DNA of 64,000 nucleotides. It comes from Thermoleptolyngbya sichuanensis A183. GTDB lineage: Bacteria > Cyanobacteriota > Cyanobacteriia > Elainellales > Elainellaceae. The notes under the pieces are model-generated. The model worked only from the letters and a program-made list of their open reading frames with translations. It did no database searches and was not told where the DNA came from. Location of the stretch: the NCBI RefSeq assembly GCF_013177315.1, contig NZ_CP053661.1, forward strand, positions 2,728,001-2,792,000, written 5' to 3'. Of this stretch, positions 25,337 to 32,789 are shown piece by piece (the stretch's first letter is position 1; each line of letters starts with the position of its first letter). A program made the translations under genes and the position numbers.

Positions 25337-26853
25337 CTTTAGTTTGGACTAATGGTGAAGAGGAAGGCAGTCAATGAGAAGCACCGACTGCCGTAAGGTC
25401 AATGAAGTACAACCAACATTGACCCCATGATTTTCAACGAACTTCAGCAATTTCGCCAAACGTTGTATGCCAGCTTGGGAAACGCCAGAGATGCCCTGTT
25501 TGATCTGATGGATGCCGTGTTAGTGAGTGCGTGCATCGTGTCGTTTGTGAGGCTATCGCAGAGTCCTGTCTTTCGTCGCCAGTGGTCGAGCACCTATGAA
25601 GCGTTGCGCGATAGCCGCCTACCCCGATCAAAGGTGCTGAAGCTGTTGGTGCAGCAGATACCGACTCAGCAGCAACCGTTGTTGGCAGGTGATGCGAGTC
25701 GGTGGAACCGTCCTGCTGCCAGGCGTTTGAAAGACCGCACCTTATCAGGCAGAACAGGACATGCCCCGATAGCCGGACAAAACTACAGTACCTTAGCCTG
25801 GATTGCTGAAGACAGGGGCAGTTGGGCATTACCATTGCGGCATGAGCGCATCACCAGCTTTGAAACACCCGCCAGTAAAGCGGCATTCCAACTCAAACAA
25901 GTGACTCGGCAGTTAGCGGTGCGTCCGTTGGCGATCTACGACCGAGGGTACGGCAATGCCAGTTTTGTCAACCAAACGGCAGGGATTGAGGCAGACTTGC
26001 TGCTGCGGGTTACATCCAATCGATGTGTCTATGGCGCGCCCCCAGCGTATCGAGGGCGAGGCGCACCTGCCAAGCATGGACATAAGATGAAACTCAATGA
26101 CCCTGACACTTGGAGTGTCCCGGTCGAAACCGTTGAAGTCGATGATCCCAACTGGGGACGAGTGCGGGTCAGTCGTTGGAGTGCATACCATTTCCGCAAA
26201 TCCCCCAAACGGGCAATGGAAGTGTTGCGCGTGGAGGTGCTGGAGACACAGAGCAGCACGCGACGCTTGGCTCCTTTGTGGTTAGTTTGGCTGGGTGAGC
26301 AGATGCCTCCGTTAGAAACCCTGTGGTTGCACTACCTCCGTCGCTTTGCCATTGAACACTGGTATCGCTTTGCCAAGCAGAGGCTATATTGGACACATCC
26401 CCAGTTCAGTTCTGTATCGGCAACCGAACAGTGGAGCAGCCTGATGCCGTTGCTCAGTTGGCAGTTGTGGTTAGCGCGAAAGGACTGTACTGACCACCCC
26501 TTGCCCTGGCAGGCACCGCAAGAAACGTTGACTCCGGGTCGGGTCGCACAAGCGTTTGCAGGCATTTTGGCAGCGATTGGCACCCCTGCTCCTGCGCCTA
26601 AACCTCGTGGTAAATCGCCAGGACGAGGCAAGGGGCACAAGCCAACTCCTCGTCCCTGCTATCCGATGGTCAAAAAACGAGCCTCGAAACGCAAGACATC
26701 CGAACAATCCCTGAACAGTCCGGTTGCAACAGCAGCTTAACTGCGAGCAGGATTGTATCCAATTCCTTAAGTTCAACTGTTATGAACGGTTGAGCAGATT
26801 CTTTATGGCATCCTGTTGAGCATTATTGTGATGCCAGTTAGTCCAAACTAAAG
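25337..26853 (+). mobile_element. 1517-bp insertion sequence, copy B
   Basis: CTTTAGTTTGGACTAA (25337-25352) and its complement (26838-26853) bound this copy, which is inverted relative to copy A. It removes the 5' end of the gene to its right. No direct target duplication flanks it. Confidence 0.93.
25427..26740 (+). CDS. DDE transposase (IS701-like), copy B
   Basis: The 437-residue sequence is the same as that of copy A on the opposite strand, and the frame is intact. Identical copies imply very recent transposition or gene conversion. Confidence 0.9.
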   Translation: MIFNELQQFRQTLYASLGNARDALFDLMDAVLVSACIVSFVRLSQSPVFRRQWSSTYEALRDSRLPRSKVLKLLVQQIPTQQQPLLAGDASRWNRPAARRLKDRTLSGRTGHAPIAGQNYSTLAWIAEDRGSWALPLRHERITSFETPASKAAFQLKQVTRQLAVRPLAIYDRGYGNASFVNQTAGIEADLLLRVTSNRCVYGAPPAYRGRGAPAKHGHKMKLNDPDTWSVPVETVEVDDPNWGRVRVSRWSAYHFRKSPKRAMEVLRVEVLETQSSTRRLAPLWLVWLGEQMPPLETLWLHYLRRFAIEHWYRFAKQRLYWTHPQFSSVSATEQWSSLMPLLSWQLWLARKDCTDHPLPWQAPQETLTPGRVAQAFAGILAAIGTPAPAPKPRGKSPGRGKGHKPTPRPCYPMVKKRASKRKTSEQSLNSPVATAA

Positions 26854-27193
26854 CTTTAAGCGAGTAAAACCGGACGGTACAGCGGGGATTTATTTACGTC
26901 TTGTTGCTTTTCCTGGCGTTTCAGAGGTGGATCACACTCGCCCGCTCAAATTAATCAACTCGCTAGGAAAAACTTGGACAGCCCATGATGCATCGCAACA
27001 AATCTTCACAGATGCTACTCATCCAGAACCGAACGTGGCCCAGTATGACTTGCAGCCAATCTTGATACAATTAGACCCTGCGGTGCCATTCCGATTGGAA
27101 GTTCCCAAACCTGATCAAGCTAGTACGACACTGAATATTCCACCGGCGCTAATTGAAGAGTGGCGATCGCTACTTGAGTATGAAAACCTGTGA
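26854..27193 (+). pseudogene. DUF3122-like protein, 5' end lost at IS
   Basis: The frame is open from the IS end with FKRVKPDGTAGIYLRLVAF and continues through RPLKLINSLGKTW and FTDATHPEPNVAQYDLQP to a stop at 27193. About 112 residues remain and the expected signal-peptide end is missing. The pattern recalls the cyanobacterial DUF3122 family, but that match is from memory. A GTG at 26927 could in principle start a shorter product. Confidence 0.6.
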
Positions 27194-27214
27194 AAAAGTA
27201 ATGAAACTTGAACA

Positions 27215-28033
27215 ATGTTGCACAATCAACGTTTCTTTAACTCTATCTATGGCCCCGTAAAGTCCTGGCGATTTGGGCAGTCTTTGGGAATTGATCCAAT
27301 CGGCGCAGTTTCAACCTGTTCCTTCAACTGCGTGTACTGTCAGCTTGGCGAAATTGAATATCAGACCACAACTCGACAAGTTTTCATTTCAACTGAACAA
27401 ATCCAACAAGATCTACAACCTTTTGCGCCCTGGGATGTGGATCTTGTCACCGTCAGTGGCAGCGGCGAACCTACGCTAGCTCAAAATTTGGCGGATATTC
27501 TGACGGCTGCCAAAGCAATCACCAAGAAGCCCCTGGCTGTTTTAACCAATGGTAGTTTACTTACCGATCCAGATGTTCGAGCAGATCTGATGATTGCCGA
27601 TCGCGTTTCGGTCAAACTAGACGCGATCGCCCCCAGCTTCTCCCAACGCATTAACCGCCCCCTCGATGGCTTAGACCTCGGACGACTTTGGGCAGGGCTG
27701 TGGCAGTTTCGGCAACAATATTCAGGCATCCTATCGATCCAAACCATGCTGCTCTCGACGTGGAGCGATCAACAACAAGCTGACTACATCACGCTGATGC
27801 AAAGACTGCTGCCCGATGAAATTCAGATCAACACGCCTACCCGTCCGAAGCCAACTCGTCACGAACTGGATGCACGGGGCAACCATACTTCAGGATCTCG
27901 ACCTTACCCTGTACGTTCCCTCAGACCTGTGAGCGTAGAGCAATTGCAAATTTTTTGCGATCACATTCAATCTGCGACAGGGATTCCCACTCGCTATCCT
28001 CAGCACCAACTCATCCCTTCCACGCAAGCATAA
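27215..28033 (+). CDS. Radical SAM protein (COG0731-like)
   Basis: The radical SAM cluster motif CSFNCVYC lies near residue 30 of this 272-residue protein and the SAM-binding TVSGSGEPTLA near 88, followed by AVLTNGSLL. The layout matches small radical SAM proteins of unknown substrate related to the wyosine-type group. It lies 12 bases before another radical SAM gene, so the two are probably one operon. Substrate not known. Confidence 0.85.
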   Translation: MLHNQRFFNSIYGPVKSWRFGQSLGIDPIGAVSTCSFNCVYCQLGEIEYQTTTRQVFISTEQIQQDLQPFAPWDVDLVTVSGSGEPTLAQNLADILTAAKAITKKPLAVLTNGSLLTDPDVRADLMIADRVSVKLDAIAPSFSQRINRPLDGLDLGRLWAGLWQFRQQYSGILSIQTMLLSTWSDQQQADYITLMQRLLPDEIQINTPTRPKPTRHELDARGNHTSGSRPYPVRSLRPVSVEQLQIFCDHIQSATGIPTRYPQHQLIPSTQA

Positions 28034-28045
28034 AGAGTAGCAACA

Positions 28046-28672
28046 ATGCTAAATTCTCAGGAAAGAGCCGCGCTAAAACGAATGGAAATTCCACCGGGTC
28101 ACCTCAACATCATGGGCTATGTAGATGAATCAGAAGTGAACGGCCCTGGTTGCCGTGCGGTGATTTGGGTACAGGGCTGTTTGCGGGAATGTCCAGGATG
28201 CTTCAATCCAGCATCCTGGTCGTTTGAACAAAATCAAATTGTGAGTGTTGATGACTTGCTGTCCAAAATTTTGGCGAATCCACGCAACGAAGGAGTGACC
28301 TTTTCAGGTGGAGAACCATTCTGGCAAGCACCCGCTTTGGCACAACTGGCCCATCAAGCCAAAGCGCAGGGGCTGAATGTCATGTCATTTACCGGATTCA
28401 CCCTAGAGGAACTGCAAAGAGCTGATGCCCCAACCGGCGCACAGGCATTGCTAGATGAATTAGATATTTTAGTGGATGGCCCCTACGTTGAATCGCTGGC
28501 AGTGCATACGCCAGATTCCCTGGTGTCTTCGCGCAATCAGCGAGTGCATGTGTTCAATCCTGCCTTTCGCGATCGCCTCAACTGGGCTAGTGATCAAATG
28601 GAAATTCACATTCTCAAAGATGGCAGCCGATTGATCACAGGCTACCGGGGTCAGATGAATCTGACGGAGTAA
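28046..28672 (+). CDS. Radical SAM activating-enzyme-like protein (NrdG family)
   Basis: This 208-residue protein has the cluster motif CLRECPGC near residue 49, a Gly-Glu SAM motif in GVTFSGGEPFWQ and a compact single domain like NrdG, the activase of anaerobic ribonucleotide reductase. The spacing CxxxCxxC is complete. No nrdD gene is in the window, so the partner cannot be named. It follows the other radical SAM gene on the same strand. Confidence 0.8.
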   Translation: MLNSQERAALKRMEIPPGHLNIMGYVDESEVNGPGCRAVIWVQGCLRECPGCFNPASWSFEQNQIVSVDDLLSKILANPRNEGVTFSGGEPFWQAPALAQLAHQAKAQGLNVMSFTGFTLEELQRADAPTGAQALLDELDILVDGPYVESLAVHTPDSLVSSRNQRVHVFNPAFRDRLNWASDQMEIHILKDGSRLITGYRGQMNLTE

Positions 28673-28697
28673 GAAATTGGTTAATTGAACAAGGTGA

Positions 28698-29693
28698 TTA
28701 ATTTAGCAAAAGCAAGTTGAATAAATAGCCAACACTGATAATTCCCAAAGTCATCAAGCTAATAAAGACAGTTAGAAGCTGAGGGCGAAGCACCCTTTTC
28801 AGAATCACAATCTCCGGAAATGAAAGCGCAGTGACCGCCATCGTAAAGGCTAAAACCGTACCTAACGGCATCCCCTTGTTGACCAACGCTTCAGTAATGG
28901 GCATCACGCCCGCAATGTTGGCATAAAGTGGTACGCCCAAGACCACAGCTACCGGAACAGCAAGAGGATTATCAGCACCAGCTAGCTGCGTCACCAGCGT
29001 CGTCGGCATATAGCCATGAATGCCTGCCCCGATCGCAATCCCTATCACTACATACAGCCAAACCGACTGAAAAATTTGACTTGACTGAAACCACCCTTGC
29101 TGCAAGCGTTGTTTCCAAGTAAGGCGAGGGGATTGAAACGATTGAGCCAGTTCCTGGCTTTGGTGCGATCGTTGCAGTTCCCAAACAAACGGTTCAACCC
29201 AGTGTTCTAGTTTGAGCCGTCCGATCGCATAACCCGCAATAATCGCTAGCCCAACGCCAAAACCAATATAGAGCAGAGTTACCCTCAGTCCAAACAATCC
29301 CCACAGCAGAACGATTGCAACCTCATTCACCATCGGTGCTGAAATGAGATAAGAAAAAGTAACTCCCAATGGAATTCCGGCTTCCAAAAAGCCAATGAAT
29401 AAAGGGACTGCGGAACAGGAGCAAAATGGAGTAATAATTCCCACCATTGCTGCCAAAATATTCCCGCTCAGAGTCCGCTTACCAGACAACCAATACCGCA
29501 CCTTTTCCGGTTGCAAAAAACTCTGAAATGTACCGACCAGAAAACTGATAGTGATCAGTAAAGTCAATACTTTCGGCACATCGTACAGAAAAAAATGGAG
29601 GCTAGCCCCCAGATGAGAGTCTACAGATAGCCCCAACAGGTGGGTGACAATTTGAGTTGCCAACCAATCGAATGGATAAAACGGATCAAGCAT
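28698..29693 (-). CDS. ArsP/YraQ-type permease (DUF318)
   Basis: This 331-residue protein has two sets of about four membrane helices. The hallmark TPFCSCSAVPLFIGFLEAG lies near residue 90 and a matching region (VLGVPLYANIAGVMPI) lies in the second half. Members export trivalent organoarsenicals (ArsP) or have unknown substrates. GGAGG precedes the start codon. The upstream gene codes for a small thioredoxin, the usual partner, and a MerR-type promoter controls both. Confidence 0.88.
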   Translation of the reverse strand: MLDPFYPFDWLATQIVTHLLGLSVDSHLGASLHFFLYDVPKVLTLLITISFLVGTFQSFLQPEKVRYWLSGKRTLSGNILAAMVGIITPFCSCSAVPLFIGFLEAGIPLGVTFSYLISAPMVNEVAIVLLWGLFGLRVTLLYIGFGVGLAIIAGYAIGRLKLEHWVEPFVWELQRSHQSQELAQSFQSPRLTWKQRLQQGWFQSSQIFQSVWLYVVIGIAIGAGIHGYMPTTLVTQLAGADNPLAVPVAVVLGVPLYANIAGVMPITEALVNKGMPLGTVLAFTMAVTALSFPEIVILKRVLRPQLLTVFISLMTLGIISVGYLFNLLLLN

Positions 29694-29710
29694 GGCTCAT
29701 CCTCCAGGAA

Positions 29711-29953
29711 TTAAGCCTTGAGGAGATGCTGAATTTCAGTCGGTGTCAAAACCTTACCTTTGCTGACCACCTGAGAGTTAATCGCCAGAGCAGGCGTAGA
29801 CATCACACCACGCTTGGCGATTTCGATGGGATCAGTGATGTGCAACACCTCAGCCTCTAGAGCAAGGGCAGCGATCGCTTCTCTCGCGTTGGCTTCTAGC
29901 TGCTGACACTTTTTACAACCGGTTCCCAAAACTTCAATCTTCATCGTTTCCAT
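29711..29953 (-). CDS. Small thioredoxin-fold redox protein (MTH895/TM0996 type)
   Basis: The 80-residue thioredoxin-like protein has the active-site GTGCKKCQQL near residue 12 and the cis-Pro segment MSTPALAINS. Proteins of this family are commonly encoded next to DUF318 permeases and may reduce the permease cysteines or bind metal. ATG at 29953 or 29944 are both possible. It is the first gene of the operon reading into the permease. Confidence 0.88.
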   Translation of the reverse strand: METMKIEVLGTGCKKCQQLEANAREAIAALALEAEVLHITDPIEIAKRGVMSTPALAINSQVVSKGKVLTPTEIQHLLKA

Positions 29954-29997
29954 GATTCTGTCTTCATTTGCCTCTACAATCTGTGACTAGCGTAGAG

Positions 29998-30015
29998 CTT
30001 ATACATAGGTATAAG
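29998..30015 (-). promoter_or_regulatory. MerR-type operator and promoter of the thioredoxin-permease operon
   Basis: CTTATACATAGGTATAAG is a perfect 7-4-7 palindrome. Read on the minus strand it lies between a -35 TTGACC and a -10 TACGCT about 20 bases apart, the elongated spacer typical of promoters activated by MerR proteins. A merR gene is adjacent at 30049-30498. Confidence 0.75.
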
Positions 30016-30048
30016 GTCAAGAAGCATCAGTCAGAATTTAGATCGAGG

Positions 30049-30498
30049 TTAGCCTGGAGACCTTTCCAGCACCACACACTGATGAGTTGGATCAGCATGA
30101 TCAAGATTGGTGTGGCACTGCTCTAATAAAGGAATTAACTCATCATGTAGGGTTTGGAGCTTGTGAATGGTTTCTTGAATCGATTGAACTTTCCGGCTCA
30201 GCCGCTCGTAGACAGCCTGACAAGTCAGCGATCGCCCATCCTTGAGTGCCAAGATGTCCTTAATTTCGTCCAAAGTTAGGCCTAACGATTTTGCATGGGT
30301 AATAAAAGCAAGCCGTTCTATATCTTCCTGGCGATACAGCCGATAGCCTGCCTGAGTTCGTGGGACAGGGGGAATTAGCCCAATCCGCTCATAAAAGTAT
30401 AGCGTTTGGGGGTTGAGTCCTAAGTGACGCGAAACTTCGCCAACCTGAAACAGGGTCATAACTCTAGTCCACTCGAATTGCGTCAGTTCTGAGTTCAT
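30049..30498 (-). CDS. MerR-family metal-responsive regulator
   Basis: This 149-residue protein has an N-terminal winged helix (LFQVGEVSRHLGLNPQTLYFYERIGLIPP), a YRLYRQEDIERLAFI wing and a long dimerisation helix. The C-terminal region has Cys in LTCQAVYE, LEQCHTN and HQCVVL, arranged as in ZntR/CadR-type sensors of soft metals. GAGG seven bases before ATG 30498 decides the start. Its own operator seems to be the palindrome at 29998-30015, in front of the operon it would activate. The inducer is likely a thiophilic metal or metalloid (inference). Confidence 0.88.
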   Translation of the reverse strand: MNSELTQFEWTRVMTLFQVGEVSRHLGLNPQTLYFYERIGLIPPVPRTQAGYRLYRQEDIERLAFITHAKSLGLTLDEIKDILALKDGRSLTCQAVYERLSRKVQSIQETIHKLQTLHDELIPLLEQCHTNLDHADPTHQCVVLERSPG

Positions 30499-30530
30499 GC
30501 TATACCTCATCTCTTTAGTCCAAAACTAAA

Positions 30531-30629
30531 GGGCACCTCGATTAATTGCCTTATTGAGAATTTTAGGAGCCTGAAAATCTCGTTTTCTCGTAGCCATTCT
30601 CAAGAGAATCTGAATTTTTCGAGGTGCCC
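30531..30629. mobile_element. 99-bp MITE with GGGCACCTCGA ends
   Basis: GGGCACCTCGA (30531-30541) is matched by its exact complement (30619-30629) with an AT-rich centre containing an inner hairpin (GAGAATTTTAGG region). Just left of it, at 30513-30530, lies CTTTAGTCCAAAACTAAA, close to the tip of the 1517-bp IS. No coding capacity. Confidence 0.65.
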
Positions 30630-30662
30630 TTAAGCTTTAAGGCAAATTTTTCGTTTTCCAAT

Positions 30663-30682
30663 ACATAGCCATATGGTGATAT
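30663..30682 (+). promoter_or_regulatory. Probable weak BigR/SqrR-type operator
   Basis: ACATAGCCATATGGTGATAT resembles the sites at 37313, 37399 and 39563 (TATTACC, four bases, GGTAGTA). It lies 100 bases upstream of a persulfide dioxygenase gene. The left half is weaker. Confidence 0.4.
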
Positions 30683-30781
30683 AATTATAAAAAGCAAGAT
30701 TGTTGTGAAGTAAGTAACCTTTCAGGTTGTCTTGCAAAATTCTGTAACCCTTAACCCCTCTACAAAAGGAGATCCCTAATA

Positions 30782-31483
30782 ATGCTATTTCGCCAACTTT
30801 TTGATGAAGCCACCTGGACTTATACCTACCTGATTGCTGACCCAGACACGAAGGAAGCCATCCTGGTCGATCCCGTGGCCGAACAAGTGGAGCGCGATCT
30901 GCGTATCTTGAAAGAATTGGGACTGACTCTGCGCTACTGTTTGGAAACTCACATCCATGCTGACCATGTTACGGGTACGGGCAAGCTGCGGGATGCTACA
31001 GGATGTTTGGGGATCGTTCCTGCAAATGCCCAAGCGACTTGTGCCGATCGCTTTATCCAGGATGGCGAAGTGCTGCAAATGGGTTCAATTCAGATTGAGG
31101 CGATCGCCACTCTGGGCCACACCGACAGCCACATGGCGTATCTGGTCAACGGGACGCATCTGTTGACGGGTGACTCCCTGTTCATTCGCGGCTGCGGACG
31201 TACCGACTTTCAAAGCGGCAATGCCGGGGCCATGTACGATGCCATCACCCAACGCCTGTTTACCTTGCCGGATGAAACGCTGGTATATCCAGGACATGAC
31301 TATAAGGGCGAAACGGTCTCTACGATCGGCGAAGAGAAGCAGTGGAATCCTCGCTTTGTGGGGCAAACGCGGGAAAGCTTTGTTGACCTGATGGCAAACC
31401 TCAACCTGCCCAATCCCAAGAAGATTATGGAAGCGGTGCCCGCTAATCAGGAATGCGGCAAAGTGGCGATCGCGGCTCGATAG
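30782..31483 (+). CDS. ETHE1-like persulfide dioxygenase (metallo-beta-lactamase fold), paralog 1
   Basis: This 233-residue metallo-beta-lactamase fold protein has ETHIHADHVTG (metal-binding HxHxDH), a His in LGHTDSHMAY, the bridging Asp in LLTGDSLF and a His in YPGHDYKG. With GRTDFQSG these match persulfide dioxygenases, mononuclear iron enzymes that oxidise glutathione persulfide to sulfite. AAAGGAG lies upstream of the ATG. A paralog lies at 36448-37146 within the same island. A terminator follows. Substrate assignment is from family and context. Confidence 0.88.
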   Translation: MLFRQLFDEATWTYTYLIADPDTKEAILVDPVAEQVERDLRILKELGLTLRYCLETHIHADHVTGTGKLRDATGCLGIVPANAQATCADRFIQDGEVLQMGSIQIEAIATLGHTDSHMAYLVNGTHLLTGDSLFIRGCGRTDFQSGNAGAMYDAITQRLFTLPDETLVYPGHDYKGETVSTIGEEKQWNPRFVGQTRESFVDLMANLNLPNPKKIMEAVPANQECGKVAIAAR

Positions 31484-31509
31484 AGACGGCTACTTCATCA
31501 GTGAGTGTA

Positions 31510-31550
31510 CTGGGAACCTGTACGCCCCATAGGTTCCCAGCACGTTTTTA
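31510..31550 (+). terminator. Intrinsic terminator after persulfide dioxygenase 1
   Basis: CTGGGAACCT (31510-31519) pairs perfectly with 31531-31540, and a TTTTT run follows at 31545. Confidence 0.85.
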
Positions 31551-31588
31551 CCCAAGTCCTTATCCAAAGCTTTAATCCAAAGCTTTCA

Positions 31589-31676
31589 GAACTTACGCAC
31601 TTGCGATACGCTCTTTAGGTTTTGGACAGTTTCTCACGGGCTGCGCCCGTGAGAAACTGTCCAACTGCGTAAGTCC
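31589..31676. mobile_element. MITE with ACTTACGCA ends, copy 1
   Basis: The element runs from AACTTACGCACTTGCGAT to CAACTGCGTAAGTCC, with a central perfect hairpin TTTCTCACGGGC/GCCCGTGAGAAA. The element at 61870-61956 is the same type in reverse orientation. Confidence 0.8.
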
Positions 31677-31717
31677 TAGCTTTATCCAAATCGGATTCAG
31701 CGATGCCGAAATAGGGA

Positions 31718-32731
31718 TTACTCTGTGTAGTGGACTCCAGAAACCTTACCTCGGAACACGATGTAGTTGTAGATGTTGTAGAACAGCATGATTGGAATCA
31801 GAAAGCCAATAAAGATAATCATGAAAACAAGTGCGCTGGGAGCCGCTGCTGCTTGATAGATAGTGATATCAGGCGGAATGATGTAGGGAAACACAACCAA
31901 TCCCAATCCTACAAAAGTAAGCAAAAAGAGTAAGATCGTCCAAATTAGCGGAGTCACTTCAGCTTTCCGATTCAAGCTCCTCAGCAATAGCCCAACTAGC
32001 ACGATCCCCAATGCAGGAATCAGCGCAAAGATATATACTTCTGGCTGATGAAACAGCTTGGCTCTGGCGTTTTCATAGACCACAGGCGTGACGATCGTAA
32101 TCAAGACTGCACCAATTAAGGTAGTGATGGCTGCTAGCTTTGCAGTGCGGTAGTGCGTGTTTTGAAGTTCTCCGTCGGTTTTGAGGATTAGGTACGTCGA
32201 GCCAATCAAAACATATCCTTGAATGAGTGTGAGAGCGACCAAGAGCGATCGCCAATCGAGCCAGTCCCAAATGCTTCCAACAAAGTGGCCAGCTTCATCG
32301 ACCGCAATTCCCTCCAAAACACTACCTAAAGCAAAACCCTGAAACAGGGCTGCCGTAAAGCTCCCCACACCAAACGCTAGATTCCAAAACACCTTGTTGG
32401 TGGAATGTTCTCGAAATTCAAAAGCAACGGCTCGAAAAATCAAACCAAAAATCATCCCAAAAATTGGAATATAGAGTGCATTTAAGATCGTGCCGTAGGC
32501 AAGGGGAAACGCTCCAAATAAGGCTCCGCCCATCAGTACCAACCAAGTTTCATTCGCATCCCAAACATTTCCCAAGCTGGTCATGAGAATGCTGCGTCGT
32601 TCTTCATCAGAACTCGTCAGCGACAAAATACCCACACCTAAATCAAAGCCATCTAGCATGACATAAAGGAACAGGAACAGAGCCAAGATGACAAACCAGA
32701 CCTGTGTTAGAAAGTGTTCTAAATTTTCCAT
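31718..32731 (-). CDS. cydB: Cytochrome bd ubiquinol oxidase subunit II
   Basis: This 337-residue integral membrane protein has about eight to nine helices. The N-terminal FLYVMLDGFDLGVGIL and NVWDANETWLVLMGG are hallmark segments of CydB, which packs against CydA. It starts about 60 bases after cydA, so the two form an operon. With CydA it reduces O2 to water using quinol. The enzyme type is relatively insensitive to sulfide and cyanide, which fits the sulfide-oxidation genes around it. Confidence 0.96.
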   Translation of the reverse strand: MENLEHFLTQVWFVILALFLFLYVMLDGFDLGVGILSLTSSDEERRSILMTSLGNVWDANETWLVLMGGALFGAFPLAYGTILNALYIPIFGMIFGLIFRAVAFEFREHSTNKVFWNLAFGVGSFTAALFQGFALGSVLEGIAVDEAGHFVGSIWDWLDWRSLLVALTLIQGYVLIGSTYLILKTDGELQNTHYRTAKLAAITTLIGAVLITIVTPVVYENARAKLFHQPEVYIFALIPALGIVLVGLLLRSLNRKAEVTPLIWTILLFLLTFVGLGLVVFPYIIPPDITIYQAAAAPSALVFMIIFIGFLIPIMLFYNIYNYIVFRGKVSGVHYTE

Positions 32732-32789
32732 ACTCTTATCAAATGAGTGAGGTCTACCCTTGCCAAATACTTACTCAATAGGCTCATCC

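Noticed and set aside
25434-26776. Several antisense frames within the IS, the same in both copies
   Set aside because: They are the opposite strand of the transposase gene and are repeated only because the IS is repeated.
23371-26853. Composite transposon carrying a methyltransferase gene
   Set aside because: The methyltransferase is cut off at an IS end and no outer target duplication is present, so independent insertions followed by rearrangement explain it better.
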